Notes: generated by a model not told the origin, from the sequence alone. DNA of 64,000 bases from Nitrospirota bacterium (GCA_018971525.1 JAGXAR010000014.1:1-64000); one strand, 5' to 3'. Shown: positions 1-7,924, counted from the stretch's first letter. Numbers and translations: made by a program.

Positions 1-204
1 TGCAGAACTTGTGCATGAATCCTAACTATCTTAGAGCGTGGGCAAACAGCGTTGCAGACAAGCTAAGGCTATCAATGACAGGAATGCTTAAATGGCATTC
101 TAGTACCGGATGGTTTGACTTACTAGTGTCAAAGAGCTCGCAAAACCACATGGCAAAAGACTGGCGGATGAACGTGTTCTACCTGCCGATTGGCTGGTTC
201 AAAA

Positions 205-576
205 TCAACTGATTGTGGAATAGCGTAGCCCTCGGCACATCCTCTCGGGCCCCAAGAGGGGGCCCCCTCTGTACACGATCTCGCCCTTGAGTGTCCCGAA
301 AAAGCTTTCGCACAGGCGTTGCCCCAACAATTGCCGGTGCCGCTCATGCTGCTCGTGATACCGTGCGCGCTGAGCAGCCCGTGTGGTGCCGTGGGCTTCG
401 GACTGCCGATGCTGGGCGGTCCGGCGACACCACACGTGCTCCGGAATCCCCAGGTCCCGCGCCACCTGGTCCACCGGGTGAGCGGATTCACGCACCAACT
501 GCACCGCCTCCCGCGTAAACTCTTCGGCATATCGACGTCGTGTAACCTCTGCCATGATGCCCTCCAATTTTTCCAT
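205..576 (-). pseudogene. Decayed IS3-family transposase (OrfA start joined to OrfB end)
   Basis: The first ~70 residues look like an IS3-type OrfA helix-turn-helix protein, with RRYAEEFTREAVQLVRES followed by a DLGIPEHV segment. The reading then jumps straight to the end of an OrfB integrase. GTGNCWGNA is read in another minus frame around 350-320, and ESFFGTLKGE is read back in the OrfA frame near 310, so there is also a frameshift. The first two catalytic Asp regions of the DDE domain are missing and only the Glu-containing end survives. This is an inactive scar made by a large internal deletion. The frame continues without resemblance to about position 205. I am sure of the family and less sure of the exact right boundary. 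Confidence 0.8.
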
Positions 577-587
577 TTCCCCTCTTC

Positions 588-622
588 TGGAGGTGTCTGT
601 AAAATCGGGGGAGGGTCAGTCT
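588..622. repeat. Probable terminal inverted repeat of the IS3 remnant
   Basis: Just upstream of the OrfA start lies a stretch that, on the minus strand, begins TGACCCTCCCCCGATTTTAC. A C-rich block followed by TTTACAGACA is the style of terminal repeat found on many IS3 elements. The matching right end was not found, as expected if that end of the element decayed. Confidence 0.35.
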
Positions 623-660
623 CGGCGTGCCGGTGGGTGGGCGTGTGACAAAGTTGCGCG

Positions 661-965
661 GTGGGAGACCAATCAGCCCCGCTCCCTGAAGAGATAAGGA
701 GTGAGCTTAGAGGGACATGAAGAGAGCGGCCAAACCGTGCTTCTTGCTCGCAGAACGTGCCCGATGTTGCTGTGTTCGTTCGATGCGCGCAGTGAAGGCC
801 GGTCTGGCCGGTCCCTATTGAGGAAAAGGCGCAAGCGTGGAAGGAGCATCTCTAGGCACCCTGGCTCGACGGCCGCATCTGAAAGCTCCCCACACCATCG
901 CTGGCTGGGTGGTGTACCGGGAGAGAGTAAGAATGTGCGTGCATTGTGTTGTGAAGGACGGCTTG
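661..965 (+). repeat. Dispersed repeat, copy A
   Basis: This non-genic block is a diverged direct repeat of 1582-1790. Both start with GTGGGAGA. Both carry a CTCGACGGCC block followed by similar sequence through ATGTGCG-GCA-TGTG (about 874-955 here, 1677-1768 in the other copy). Copy A has roughly 100 extra bases in the middle. The two copies bracket the PilZ gene at 1076-1429. No transposase or clear terminal repeat is visible, so it is a dispersed intergenic repeat of unknown mobility. Otherwise the 577-1075 interval holds no supported gene. Confidence 0.55.
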
Positions 966-1075
966 GCCGAATATCATGACATACGAAAGTATGCTTGTAA
1001 TTGTCCCGACCAGGGAGCAGAATCCACCGCTAACCGGGCTGGTGGTAGGCACCTACAACAATTTTGGAAAAAGCT

Positions 1076-1429
1076 ATGCCAACTCAACAAAAGCGAAGAG
1101 AGAGCGAGCGTGTACCCAGCATGCGAGCGTATCCCTATGGGCTGACGAAGCCTGTGGACAGCAGCACCGTGAAGTTGACAGAGGGATACGGGTACTCGAT
1201 CAATAGGAGCGTCGGGGGCATGCTGCTCCTGCTTCCTGAGGAGGTGAACAACCGACAGGTCTTTGAGATTCAAGTGCCGTCTGAGGCGAGGAAAGAACAG
1301 ATTACCAAACTGGGGGAAGTGCGTTGGACCCGCTCCATTCCGGTAAGTGCCCGCCTCAACATGTATCTGGTGGGCATTCGTTTCCTGTTTGAGCTTCCTG
1401 CTCCTGATCAGTCGCCGCAGGCACACTAA
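1076..1429 (+). CDS. PilZ domain protein
   Basis: A single-domain protein of ~117 residues with the two c-di-GMP contacts of the PilZ family. An RxxxR motif (RESER) lies near residues 9-13, and an NxSxxG motif (NRSVGG) follows some 35 residues later at the start of the barrel. Family knowledge makes it a c-di-GMP receptor that would act through an unknown partner, since no output domain is attached. The ATG at 1076 is chosen because the motif follows directly. A TTG four codons upstream is in frame. It stands alone, bracketed by two copies of a dispersed repeat. The c-di-GMP ligand is inferred from the motifs only. Confidence 0.82.
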   Translation: MPTQQKRRESERVPSMRAYPYGLTKPVDSSTVKLTEGYGYSINRSVGGMLLLLPEEVNNRQVFEIQVPSEARKEQITKLGEVRWTRSIPVSARLNMYLVGIRFLFELPAPDQSPQAH

Positions 1430-1581
1430 GCGCCGCTCTCACCCCCTCCGTTCTGCGCAGGATTCATTGACGTCGCATACAAGATGAGGCCGAGGCATTC
1501 TCAGGCCTATCTCATCCTGCCGGGTACACCCGCCACCATTGCATCCTGGTCGCGATTCTGAATCTCACGCCATGATGCGCA

Positions 1582-1790
1582 GTGGGAGATCAAGCAGGAC
1601 ACCCGCAGGAGAGAGAGGGGAGCGAGGGCGTGAGCAGCATTCTTTGCTCCCGGAGCGCGCGCCTTCAGAAAGGCCTCGCTCGACGGCCACAATCGAAAAC
1701 TCCTCACGCCCTCGGTTGGTTAAGTGGTGAACCGGAAGAGAAAATGTGCGCGCAGTGTGAAATCTGGCCTGGTCAACCTGCGGTTTACAA
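1582..1790 (+). repeat. Dispersed repeat, copy B
   Basis: Shorter, diverged copy of the repeat at 661-965, in the same orientation. The same plus-strand frame is open in both copies and keeps LARRP, then K-P-H, then W, then MC-C at equivalent places. Either a decayed small reading frame or plain base conservation could explain this. The 1430-1942 interval holds no gene that I can support apart from this repeat and two hairpins. Confidence 0.55.
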
Positions 1791-1860
1791 ACTCGATTCA
1801 GAGCTGCCTGACACGACCCACGACGAGCTAACCAAATGAAAAACTGACGAATCAGAAGAA

Positions 1861-1888
1861 CCATCCTCCTGATGGATCAGGATGGGTT
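1861..1888 (+). terminator. Hairpin before the DUF3800-like gene
   Basis: CCATCCT (1861-1867) can pair with AGGATGG (1879-1885) across an 11-base loop, followed by GTTTG. The T tract is short, so it may be a weak terminator or an insulating hairpin rather than a strong intrinsic terminator. Confidence 0.3.
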
Positions 1889-1917
1889 TGCCTGTTCTGG
1901 TAGCAGCGTGGTAGCAC

Positions 1918-1938
1918 TATCTGCATATACGGCAGATA
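1918..1938 (+). promoter_or_regulatory. Inverted repeat occupying the ribosome-binding region
   Basis: TATCTGC (1918-1924) and GCAGATA (1932-1938) form a perfect 7-base inverted repeat with a 7-base loop, ending 4 bases before the ATG at 1943. No Shine-Dalgarno sequence is visible in this space. It could be an operator for a repressor, or an RNA hairpin that limits translation. Confidence 0.5.
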
Positions 1939-1942
1939 CACT

Positions 1943-2830
1943 ATGAACACCAAGTTCCACGACATAACCTGTTTTCTCGACGTTTCTGGACGGTATTCTC
2001 ATAGCAAAGACGCTCCTCTTGTTTTTGCCGCTGTCGGAATGTGGTCTTCAGCCGTAGATGAAGTTCGTGAAAGCCTTTTAACTGCTATGAAGTCTGAGCC
2101 CCGGAAATGGTCAGATTCGGGAGACGATGCTGAGCATGTAAAGGCTGCATTCCGACTTATCGCTAAAAGACAACTTTATGGAATAGTGCATATCATTTGG
2201 AAAGATACAGAAAAGTGGGATCTTTACCATCAAAATGGCCAGGCCATTTACGACAAAGGGGTCAAGAATGCTCAAGAGCCGATGACGTATGCAAAACCAA
2301 TGGCTACGCTAAAGCTGCACCTTCTCGGAATCGTCTTAGCTGACTTGTATGGACACATATTGCACCAGAATAAATATCGCCTTAAACTAAAATCAAACGA
2401 CCTACGTTCCATTACAGTCAATGGAATATTCGACTCCGATATTCAGGGCGAGAAAAATCAAGAAATCTTCAGGGAAGTTATGGGCGGTGTAAACGAATTG
2501 CCGCAAACTGAAGAAGCGACCGGTATTCGCACCACATTCAATCCTTCTATTAGCACAGAGCAGGATGAGCCATTGCTTCTCCTTCCTGACTATATGGCTG
2601 GGTTTTACTACTCGAAAAAGATGTACGGGAAAGGTCAAGAGAATAGTCGAGGAGAGATTCTTCATGCCCTAGAGCCAATACTTGATAAGTGGCCATCCGA
2701 ATGTTTCCGAGTATTTGAATACCATTTTGGAGAAAAATATCTTCTACATCCTGAAGTATTCGACTTTGTGCTACCGAAGAAACAGCGGGAGGCATTCTTG
2801 AGCGAGCTATTGGGACCTCAAAGCGATTAA
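1943..2830 (+). CDS. DUF3800-like protein (tentative), horizontally acquired
   Basis: A soluble 295-residue protein with no signal peptide or membrane segment. It opens with an acidic strand, FLDVSG, like the IDESG start of DUF3800 proteins. Near residues 212-222 it has LLLLPDYMAGF, which resembles the late LADYVAG motif of that family. DUF3800 proteins are thought to have an RNase H-like fold and often sit in accessory or phage-defence contexts. This assignment rests on two short motifs only. The gene is visibly more AT-rich than its neighbours and lies beside repeats and an IS scar, which suggests transfer. No partner gene follows it. If the family call is wrong it should be treated as a hypothetical protein. 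Confidence 0.5.
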   Translation: MNTKFHDITCFLDVSGRYSHSKDAPLVFAAVGMWSSAVDEVRESLLTAMKSEPRKWSDSGDDAEHVKAAFRLIAKRQLYGIVHIIWKDTEKWDLYHQNGQAIYDKGVKNAQEPMTYAKPMATLKLHLLGIVLADLYGHILHQNKYRLKLKSNDLRSITVNGIFDSDIQGEKNQEIFREVMGGVNELPQTEEATGIRTTFNPSISTEQDEPLLLLPDYMAGFYYSKKMYGKGQENSRGEILHALEPILDKWPSECFRVFEYHFGEKYLLHPEVFDFVLPKKQREAFLSELLGPQSD

Positions 2831-2994
2831 CACCTCGTAATCAAGTTTGATGGCAAAAATGAAGCAGCCGGCGGTTTCATTCCTCTCGGGTAGGGGAATA
2901 CACATGATGAGTCAAGACGTTACAAGCGCTGCAACCACGATGCTACCAAGGCGGATCAAGGCAGGGAGTAAAGGTCTGTTTTCTGAAATCTCCG

Positions 2995-3063
2995 TGAGTT
3001 GAGCCTGCAGGGAAGCTGGTAGCTACGTTCTTCTCCCACCAAACATCAATCACTGAGCAGGAG
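2995..3063 (+). repeat. Second dispersed repeat family, copy 1
   Basis: A ~65-base block containing GAGCCTGCAGGGAAGCTGG, a middle of T/C-rich sequence, then CTCCCACCAAACATC. It matches 4023-4091 in the same orientation. It lies in the 2831-3625 interval, which has no supported gene. The short plus-strand ORF at 3240-3431 has no protein-like features. Confidence 0.55.
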
Positions 3064-3187
3064 ACTCAAACAGTCGCTCTTCTCACCCACCAGACCCGGC
3101 GGCTATTCCACCCGCCCGCTCTGAGTCTTCCAAGACAGCCTCTTTGTCCAGGGACGCGCCGTTTCCCATGCGACGTTTTCCCTTTCT

Positions 3188-3340
3188 GTGAAGCGTGAAA
3201 CGTGAAGCGTATCTCGTTGGGGGATAGAGCGTATGGCACATGATTTATAGCCGCCAGTCAAGACGCGCCCTTTTAATTATTCCGAACCATACGCCAAATG
3301 TTCCTGTCTTCGGGCGAGGGACGAACGACGCTTCACGATC
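3188..3340. repeat. REP-like element (GTGAAGCGTATCTCG family)
   Basis: GTGAAGCGTGAAACGTGAAG runs into CGTATCTCG near 3188-3216, and CGAACGACGCTTCACG follows in reverse sense at 3322-3337. The same words occur at 14893-14960 as a closer inverted repeat. This is the behaviour of a dispersed palindromic intergenic repeat. A role in mRNA ends or nucleoid binding is only a guess. Confidence 0.45.
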
Positions 3341-3625
3341 GATGGACGATGAGGATGGCCTCTTCGACAGGCCGTTCCGGGAGGCGCTGAAGCGAACGGC
3401 TTTGCCACCCCGCCTCCGCTTCCCGGTCTGAGACCGAATCCTGCTCTTTTATCTGGCCTTCCATCTTCCTGCCCCCTCTTCGGAGGTAACTCCTTCAGGT
3501 CTTTCGCAGACGGTACGCGGTGGATAGGCTTTCATCATAAGATGAGGGTCGTGCGCAGCGCAGCATCCTGCGTTATCGGCACCAGCAGTGAATTCGTCTG
3601 AGAGAGGTCGAAGGAGGGTCACGCC

Positions 3626-3979
3626 ATGGATTCTCATCAGGAACCTGTCAGGAATGCTCGGTCTAGTGAGCGCATCGTGCTGCACTGTTCTATCGTCCTT
3701 GCGAGCGGCATACAGGTGGGTGAGGGACGGGTCCTCGACATGTCGAGGAGTGGCTGTTTAATGGAAAGCTCTGTACCACTCAAAGTGGGAGATAATCTCC
3801 AGTTGCGCCTCTCCCTTCCCGAACCCGAGCCGTCCATGCGTGTGTCTCGGGCGGTTGTACGCTGGGCCCAAGGCTTACGGTTCGGCGTTGAGTTTATTGG
3901 GATGGAAGAAAAGGATCGGGTTCGCTTCAGCCGCTTCGTCACCCTGCAGGGAGATCCATGGGCCAGAACTCACGATTAG
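3626..3979 (+). CDS. PilZ domain protein
   Basis: A 117-residue single PilZ domain. It has an RxxxR motif within RSSER near residue 12 and DMSRSG as the DxSxxG motif near residue 39, followed by alternating barrel strands ending in RFGVEFIGM. It is the same length and style as the protein at 1076-1429 but only distantly similar in sequence. The predicted role is c-di-GMP reception without its own output domain. A GAGG-containing ribosome binding site (GAAGGAGGGTCACGCC) precedes the ATG. It is bracketed by the two copies of a second repeat family (2995-3063 and 4023-4091). Confidence 0.85.
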   Translation: MDSHQEPVRNARSSERIVLHCSIVLASGIQVGEGRVLDMSRSGCLMESSVPLKVGDNLQLRLSLPEPEPSMRVSRAVVRWAQGLRFGVEFIGMEEKDRVRFSRFVTLQGDPWARTHD

Positions 3980-4022
3980 GTCAGGACTGGGGAAGGTGCC
4001 GTAAACGTTTTTGGAACCCCTC

Positions 4023-4091
4023 TGAGCTAAGCCTGCCTGGAAGCTGACCGCTATATTCTCCTCCCACCAAACATCGATTTTCTTCGCAGGG
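4023..4091 (+). repeat. Second dispersed repeat family, copy 2
   Basis: Diverged direct repeat of 2995-3063. GAGCTAAGCCTGCCTGGAAG aligns with the start of copy 1, and CTCCCACCAAACATC is identical in both. It begins 43 bases after the PilZ stop codon. Confidence 0.55.
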
Positions 4092-4171
4092 CCGGCAGCA
4101 GCCTCGAGCGCAATCAACCGGAGGAGCGAGCGAGACCAGGCCGTCTCACCGACTCGACGCTGTTCGCACAG

Positions 4172-4378
4172 GTGACGCTCGTTATTCCTCGCGTTGCGCT
4201 TTCCGTCGAGACTCGCCTGGAAGGAAGGCGACACTCCTGCAGGTTCTTCTTTCGTGGCAACGAGGATTTTGAAGGGGAGGCTACGTTGCTCGACTCAAGA
4301 TTGCCTATGGGGTGTGTCATCTGGCTATCCAGAAGCTCCGCTGTGCCTCGTTTCGTCCTTCAAAGGAAAGGGCATTAG
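4172..4378 (+). pseudogene. Possible third PilZ remnant
   Basis: The plus frame reads RRHSCRFFFRGNEDFEGEAT and then LLDSRLPMGC. This resembles the first half of a PilZ barrel with a damaged DxSxxG motif (D, S and G present with wrong spacing). It then loses resemblance and ends early. The position next to a real PilZ gene and a repeat fits a decayed paralogue. The call is weak, and a meaningless ORF is the alternative. Nothing else is seen between 4092 and 4394. Confidence 0.3.
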
Positions 4379-4394
4379 ATCTGATACACGCGCC

Positions 4395-4700
4395 TTAGAG
4401 AATCACTTCGCAGGGCTGCAGGAAGGCCTTGAGCGGGACCTCAACTCCATGTTGTTCTTCAACCAGCCTGGCACGTAACCCCTTCATGGCGGTCACCAGT
4501 GCGGCCATCTGAGCATCTTCGAGGGTCACAATGAAGAGCGTGTTACGATCTGTCCAGCCGCGTCTCCCGGAGACTGCACCCGTTTCGCCACTGCCGCTCG
4601 CCCCGGACATCATCGTATATCCCTTGACCCCCAGGTCGATAAACACGAGAAGTACAAAATCGTCAAATTCCTCCCTACAGACAATGGTGAGCATCTTCAT
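4395..4700 (-). CDS. PII-like signalling protein
   Basis: About 101 residues starting MKMLTIVCREEFDD. It has the PII-like pattern of a first strand, a helix, then DLGVKGYTMMSG. A Gly/Ser-rich flexible loop (residues ~33-46) takes the place of the T-loop, followed by TLFIVTLEDAQMAALVTAM. PII and PII-like trimers bind small ligands between subunits and switch partners such as transporters or enzymes. The partner here is unknown. The ATG at 4700 is chosen because AAGGAG lies 8 bases upstream and the family strand starts there; a longer in-frame start at 4763 adds unrelated residues. It lies downstream of the TPR gene on the same strand. Confidence 0.6.
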   Translation of the reverse strand: MKMLTIVCREEFDDFVLLVFIDLGVKGYTMMSGASGSGETGAVSGRRGWTDRNTLFIVTLEDAQMAALVTAMKGLRARLVEEQHGVEVPLKAFLQPCEVIL

Positions 4701-4782
4701 ATGATTCACTCCTTTTCCTCCTGAGATGCCGCCTCCATCCATCGCGCTCGACTGAATTTCCATCAGCCGCTGATCGCTGTGC

Positions 4783-6069
4783 TCACGATCCTGAGCCCTG
4801 CCGACCGCCTCCGTCGCGTCGCTTCTCCCTTACTTTCTCGAGGAACGTCTGTGCCTGCTCGATCCATGGCTGATTAGCCGGTGTGTTGGGCGCGCGGCTC
4901 ACATATTCCCTGAAAGTTTGGGCAGCCTCTCGCGTTTGGTTGCTATCCTTCAAAAGATTGCCGAGATCGAAGTAGGCCTCCACTAAGTCAGGATTCAGTT
5001 TGATTGCCGTCCGGTATTCCACAATGGCGTCATCCAACTGGCCCTTGGTCGAAAGCGCCGTACCCAGATTGAAATGGGTCAATGCATCCTCAGGCCGGAA
5101 TTGAATGGCCGTGCGGTATTCGTCAATCGCTGCATCGACATCGTCCTTGCGTTGAAGGGCGCTGCCCAAATTATTGTGGGCGGCGGGATCGTTTGGATGC
5201 CGTTTGAGGAGCGCACGGTATTCGGCAATGGCCTCTTCGAGATTCCCTTTCCCCTGCAGGGCCGCTCCCAGACCCAAGTGGGCCCCATCAAGATCAGGCA
5301 TGAGGCGAAGCGCCACACGGAATTCTGTGATGGCCTCGTCATAGTGCCCTTGCTGGGTGAGCAGTGCCCCTTTCTTGCGATGCTCCTCTGCATTATCGGG
5401 TGTGCCAGGCTGCTCCTTTGTCCGGGCGCTGGTTTCCTGTTTGGTCCGGTCTTCGGGATGTCTCGCCTCTCGAACCCCGAGCAGGCTCGTCCATGTGTGT
5501 GCAAGCTGCTCTTCCGTGTCAATCAGGTTCAGAATGTCGCTACGATGCTGAAGGGCGAGCTGCACGTCACCCTTCTCCTTGCTCGTCGCGAGTCGCTGCT
5601 GATCGGCTTCCAGCTCTTTTCGGTGGGCCTCGATCTTGTCCCTGATCCGCATCAATTCCGTCTTGGCACGCTCATTCCGCATCAAGCTATCAAGCTGGTG
5701 GGTGACAATGGCGGGATCAAGCACGATGCTGACCGGTACCGAGACCGTCGTGCTCGCCTCGGCGCCGGTCGTTCGGCTTGGAATTTGTTTGATCTCCAAC
5801 AGGCCGACGCTGTAAGCCCGCAGTTCTTCTCGATTCAGACCCAGCTGTTTCACCGCGGAAACAGTATCCATATAGGCCACTGCTTGCTCAAGGACCAGTG
5901 ACTTCGCGGTCACAAGGGCGAGGCGTTGGGCCTCGGGGAGGGTGTCATGCTCCCCCATCCGATACTCGCCCGTGGCCGTAATCGTCTGCACGTCGGCAGA
6001 GACATGGAGAGGGAGGAGGCAGAATGAAATCGCCAACCAGAATGAAAGAGTTGGACGTCTGACCATCAT
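4783..6069 (-). CDS. Exported TPR-repeat protein
   Basis: About 428 residues. A signal peptide (MMVRRPTLSFWLAISFCLL, cleavage near HVSA) is followed by a ~130-residue domain starting VQTITATGEY. A charged coiled coil lies around residues 155-190, and at least four TPR units occupy residues ~235-390, recognisable by G..L...G...EAI.EYR repeats. It should act in the periplasm or on the outer membrane as a protein-binding scaffold. The ATG at 6069 is chosen because the signal peptide begins there; a GTG at 6111 gives 14 extra residues. The PII-like gene lies 82 bases downstream on the same strand, so they may be cotranscribed. Confidence 0.75.
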   Translation of the reverse strand: MMVRRPTLSFWLAISFCLLPLHVSADVQTITATGEYRMGEHDTLPEAQRLALVTAKSLVLEQAVAYMDTVSAVKQLGLNREELRAYSVGLLEIKQIPSRTTGAEASTTVSVPVSIVLDPAIVTHQLDSLMRNERAKTELMRIRDKIEAHRKELEADQQRLATSKEKGDVQLALQHRSDILNLIDTEEQLAHTWTSLLGVREARHPEDRTKQETSARTKEQPGTPDNAEEHRKKGALLTQQGHYDEAITEFRVALRLMPDLDGAHLGLGAALQGKGNLEEAIAEYRALLKRHPNDPAAHNNLGSALQRKDDVDAAIDEYRTAIQFRPEDALTHFNLGTALSTKGQLDDAIVEYRTAIKLNPDLVEAYFDLGNLLKDSNQTREAAQTFREYVSRAPNTPANQPWIEQAQTFLEKVREKRRDGGGRQGSGS

Positions 6070-6180
6070 GAGAAACCTATCGAGGCTCTTTCCGCTTCGC
6101 TTCACGAGCACACATCATTTTCGCTTGGCGTTGATCTGGTTTTTGATCTTGTTGTAGGTGGTTTGGGGAATGATTGATCA

Positions 6181-6432
6181 TTATTGTTCCTGAGCGGCGT
6201 ACCAGCTGAGACGTGACATTCCGTGATTCTGTATTTTCTGTTGTCGTAGAATTTCCCGTTCCGCCCGGAGGCAGTCTTCCAAAGCCCCAGGACGCATAGA
6301 TCGCATATAAATTTTGTGGGCTCGTGTGGCGGTCTGCGCGTAAAGATCTTCTGACATGGAATGCAATTGAGGATTTGGCGTAATGCGGCGAGCGGGTTTC
6401 GGGCTTGTCTTTTTCGATGTCTTCGATTTCAT
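6181..6432 (-). CDS. Small DUF2934 protein
   Basis: About 83 residues. A basic, Lys/Pro-rich N-terminus is followed by a DUF2934-type helical pair. RAHKIYMRSMRPGALEDCL and then RAEREIL match the family pattern of R-A-ELY then DW/L-AEREI. The function of the family is not known. A related segment forms the C-terminal tail of the P-type ATPase at 47323-49929. The ATG at 6432 is one of several possible starts, and a further in-frame ATG lies nearer to the domain. The 6433-6638 interval shows nothing else. Confidence 0.55.
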   Translation of the reverse strand: MKSKTSKKTSPKPARRITPNPQLHSMSEDLYAQTATRAHKIYMRSMRPGALEDCLRAEREILRQQKIQNHGMSRLSWYAAQEQ

Positions 6433-6638
6433 GGATCTTGTCCCACGACATCTACTTCTAAGCAGGCTGGCGATGCGAGAGTAGGCTGTCCATGGTGAGG
6501 TGTCAAGACCGACAGGAGTAGACTGGAGGGCATAGGTGGTCTCAGATCGCAAGGCGCTGCTGCGATACTACGACAGAGGAAGCCAGGCTGGCCCCGATCA
6601 GAAAACTTCCGCAGCGAGTGCGCGTCTTGCTGCGTTGA

Positions 6639-7091
6639 TCACCGTTCTCCTTGTGGTCCATGTCCTTTCCGGAGCGAGCCTCCCTGCAGCTCCTGCTGCA
6701 CGGCTTCAAGTAGCTCCGCCATCCTGATGGGTTTCTGCATCGTTCGATGCGCGCCCAGAAGCTTGGCTGCATCAAGATAGTCATGCTGTCCTGAGCCGCC
6801 GGAGAGGACGATAATTTTTACTGTTGGCGAATCACGATGCAGGGCCATCGTGACTTCCAGACCATCTCTGTCGGGCATGAGCAGGTCCGTGATCACGAGA
6901 GCGGTGGGAGTCTGTTGGAATCGGCGGAGTCCTATCCGACCATTGGGTGCCTCGGTGACCATGTACCCGGCCTCTTCCAGCACCTGCCGAAGGAAGGCAC
7001 GGATCTGCTCGTCGTCGTCAATGATGAGAATGGAGCGAGGACTCACTGTGATGTCTTTCAGGATGTCGTGCCCGCCTCGCGAGCGAGGCAC
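6639..7091 (-). CDS. Stand-alone response regulator receiver
   Basis: A CheY-like receiver with no output domain. The acidic triad is in ILIIDDDEQ, the phospho-acceptor Asp in LVITDLLMPDRDG, the switch residue Ser in IVLSGGSG, and the conserved Lys in MQKPI. After the receiver only a short basic tail remains. It should relay phosphate from an unlinked histidine kinase to a partner. The GTG at 7091 starts 3 bases after the stop of the upstream receiver gene, so the two form an operon. A GTG at 7046 is an alternative start closer to the domain. Confidence 0.85.
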   Translation of the reverse strand: MPRSRGGHDILKDITVSPRSILIIDDDEQIRAFLRQVLEEAGYMVTEAPNGRIGLRRFQQTPTALVITDLLMPDRDGLEVTMALHRDSPTVKIIVLSGGSGQHDYLDAAKLLGAHRTMQKPIRMAELLEAVQQELQGGSLRKGHGPQGER

Positions 7092-7094
7092 CCA

Positions 7095-7469
7095 CTACGT
7101 CGAAGGGGCGGGATTGTTGAGCAGGCGCTTCAGAGAGTCCCCCAGGCAATGGAGCGAGAATTCTTTTTCGACGAACTCGGTCACCCCAAGCGCACGGACC
7201 TGCTGCTCCGCCTCAGCAGTCCCGGCCCCCGTCAAAATGATCACCGGCTGCCTGAGATCGAGATTGCGGACCTGTTGCAGGACCGTGAGCCCATCCATCC
7301 CCGGCATTTTCAGGTCAAGCACAATGACATCGGGGTGTTCCCGGCGAAAGAGCTCCAGGCCCTTCCGACCACTCTCAGCGAGGACAACGTCATATCCCTT
7401 CCGACGGAATAGCGTGTCGAGAAGATCACGGATGCTCTGCTCATCATCGATTACGAGAATCTTAGCCAT
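7095..7469 (-). CDS. Stand-alone response regulator receiver
   Basis: A receiver of ~124 residues. It has MAKILVIDDEQ at the start, the phospho-acceptor Asp in VIVLDLKMPGMDG, the Thr switch in ILTGAG, and Lys in FVEKEF. It has no DNA-binding or enzymatic output. The ATG at 7469 has GGGAGG four bases upstream. A longer frame to 7541 exists but adds no domain. It is the first gene of a two-receiver operon with no kinase nearby, so its partner must be encoded elsewhere. Confidence 0.88.
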   Translation of the reverse strand: MAKILVIDDEQSIRDLLDTLFRRKGYDVVLAESGRKGLELFRREHPDVIVLDLKMPGMDGLTVLQQVRNLDLRQPVIILTGAGTAEAEQQVRALGVTEFVEKEFSLHCLGDSLKRLLNNPAPST

Positions 7470-7552
7470 GAGACCTCCCGGGAATAAGTAAGCAAGACTA
7501 ACCCTATCACAAGGTGGCCCGCTTGGGACCTGGGGAGTCAACCGGCTCGGAA

Positions 7553-7577
7553 TTACGTAGAATGGGAAACTACGTAG
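7553..7577. promoter_or_regulatory. TACGTA inverted repeat upstream of the receiver operon
   Basis: TTACGTAG (7553-7560) and CTACGTAG (7570-7577) form a near-perfect inverted repeat with a 9-base spacer, ~85 bases upstream of the first receiver gene. Each arm holds the palindrome TACGTA. This is the layout of a dimeric regulator site, and the regulator is unknown. The remainder of 7578-7924 shows no separate gene, although the plus frame of the next gene is open from 7694. Confidence 0.45.
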
Positions 7578-7924
7578 GACTAGGTCTGTCAGAGCGGTTT
7601 GTCTCTAGAGGACGACTAGGAGGCAACTCCAACTAAATCAATCTCACAGGGTCATGAATTGGCGGGAAGAATGGGGTCGGGGGCCGTCGGTTTGTGGCTG
7701 GGGACGTGGTGCATCCTGGTTCCAGTTTCCAGGGAAACGGGGTGGAAGGGGAGCGAGGGACTATGCCGCTGCACCCCGTTCCTGCTTCATTAGAGGCCGC
7801 CGAGAGTGTGTCACTGGACGGCGCGAGAGCCCTTGATTGTTTTCGGGAAGGAGCGCAGTATTTTCCGCAGCAGCAAGTTCTTGAGGGGAACCATGGGCCA
7901 GTGTGGAGATCACTGAAGGAGGGC

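Noticed and set aside
1-204. Short plus-strand ORF at the window start
   Set aside because: It is a short AT-richer frame with no recognised domain; it may be the tail of a lost gene, but nothing supports it.
3240-3431. Small plus-strand ORF in the intergenic repeat region
   Set aside because: It overlaps the REP-like element and has no ribosome site or protein-like composition.
5074-5901. A 275-codon plus-strand ORF opposite the TPR gene
   Set aside because: The minus frame has a signal peptide and regular TPR units; this frame does not read as a protein.
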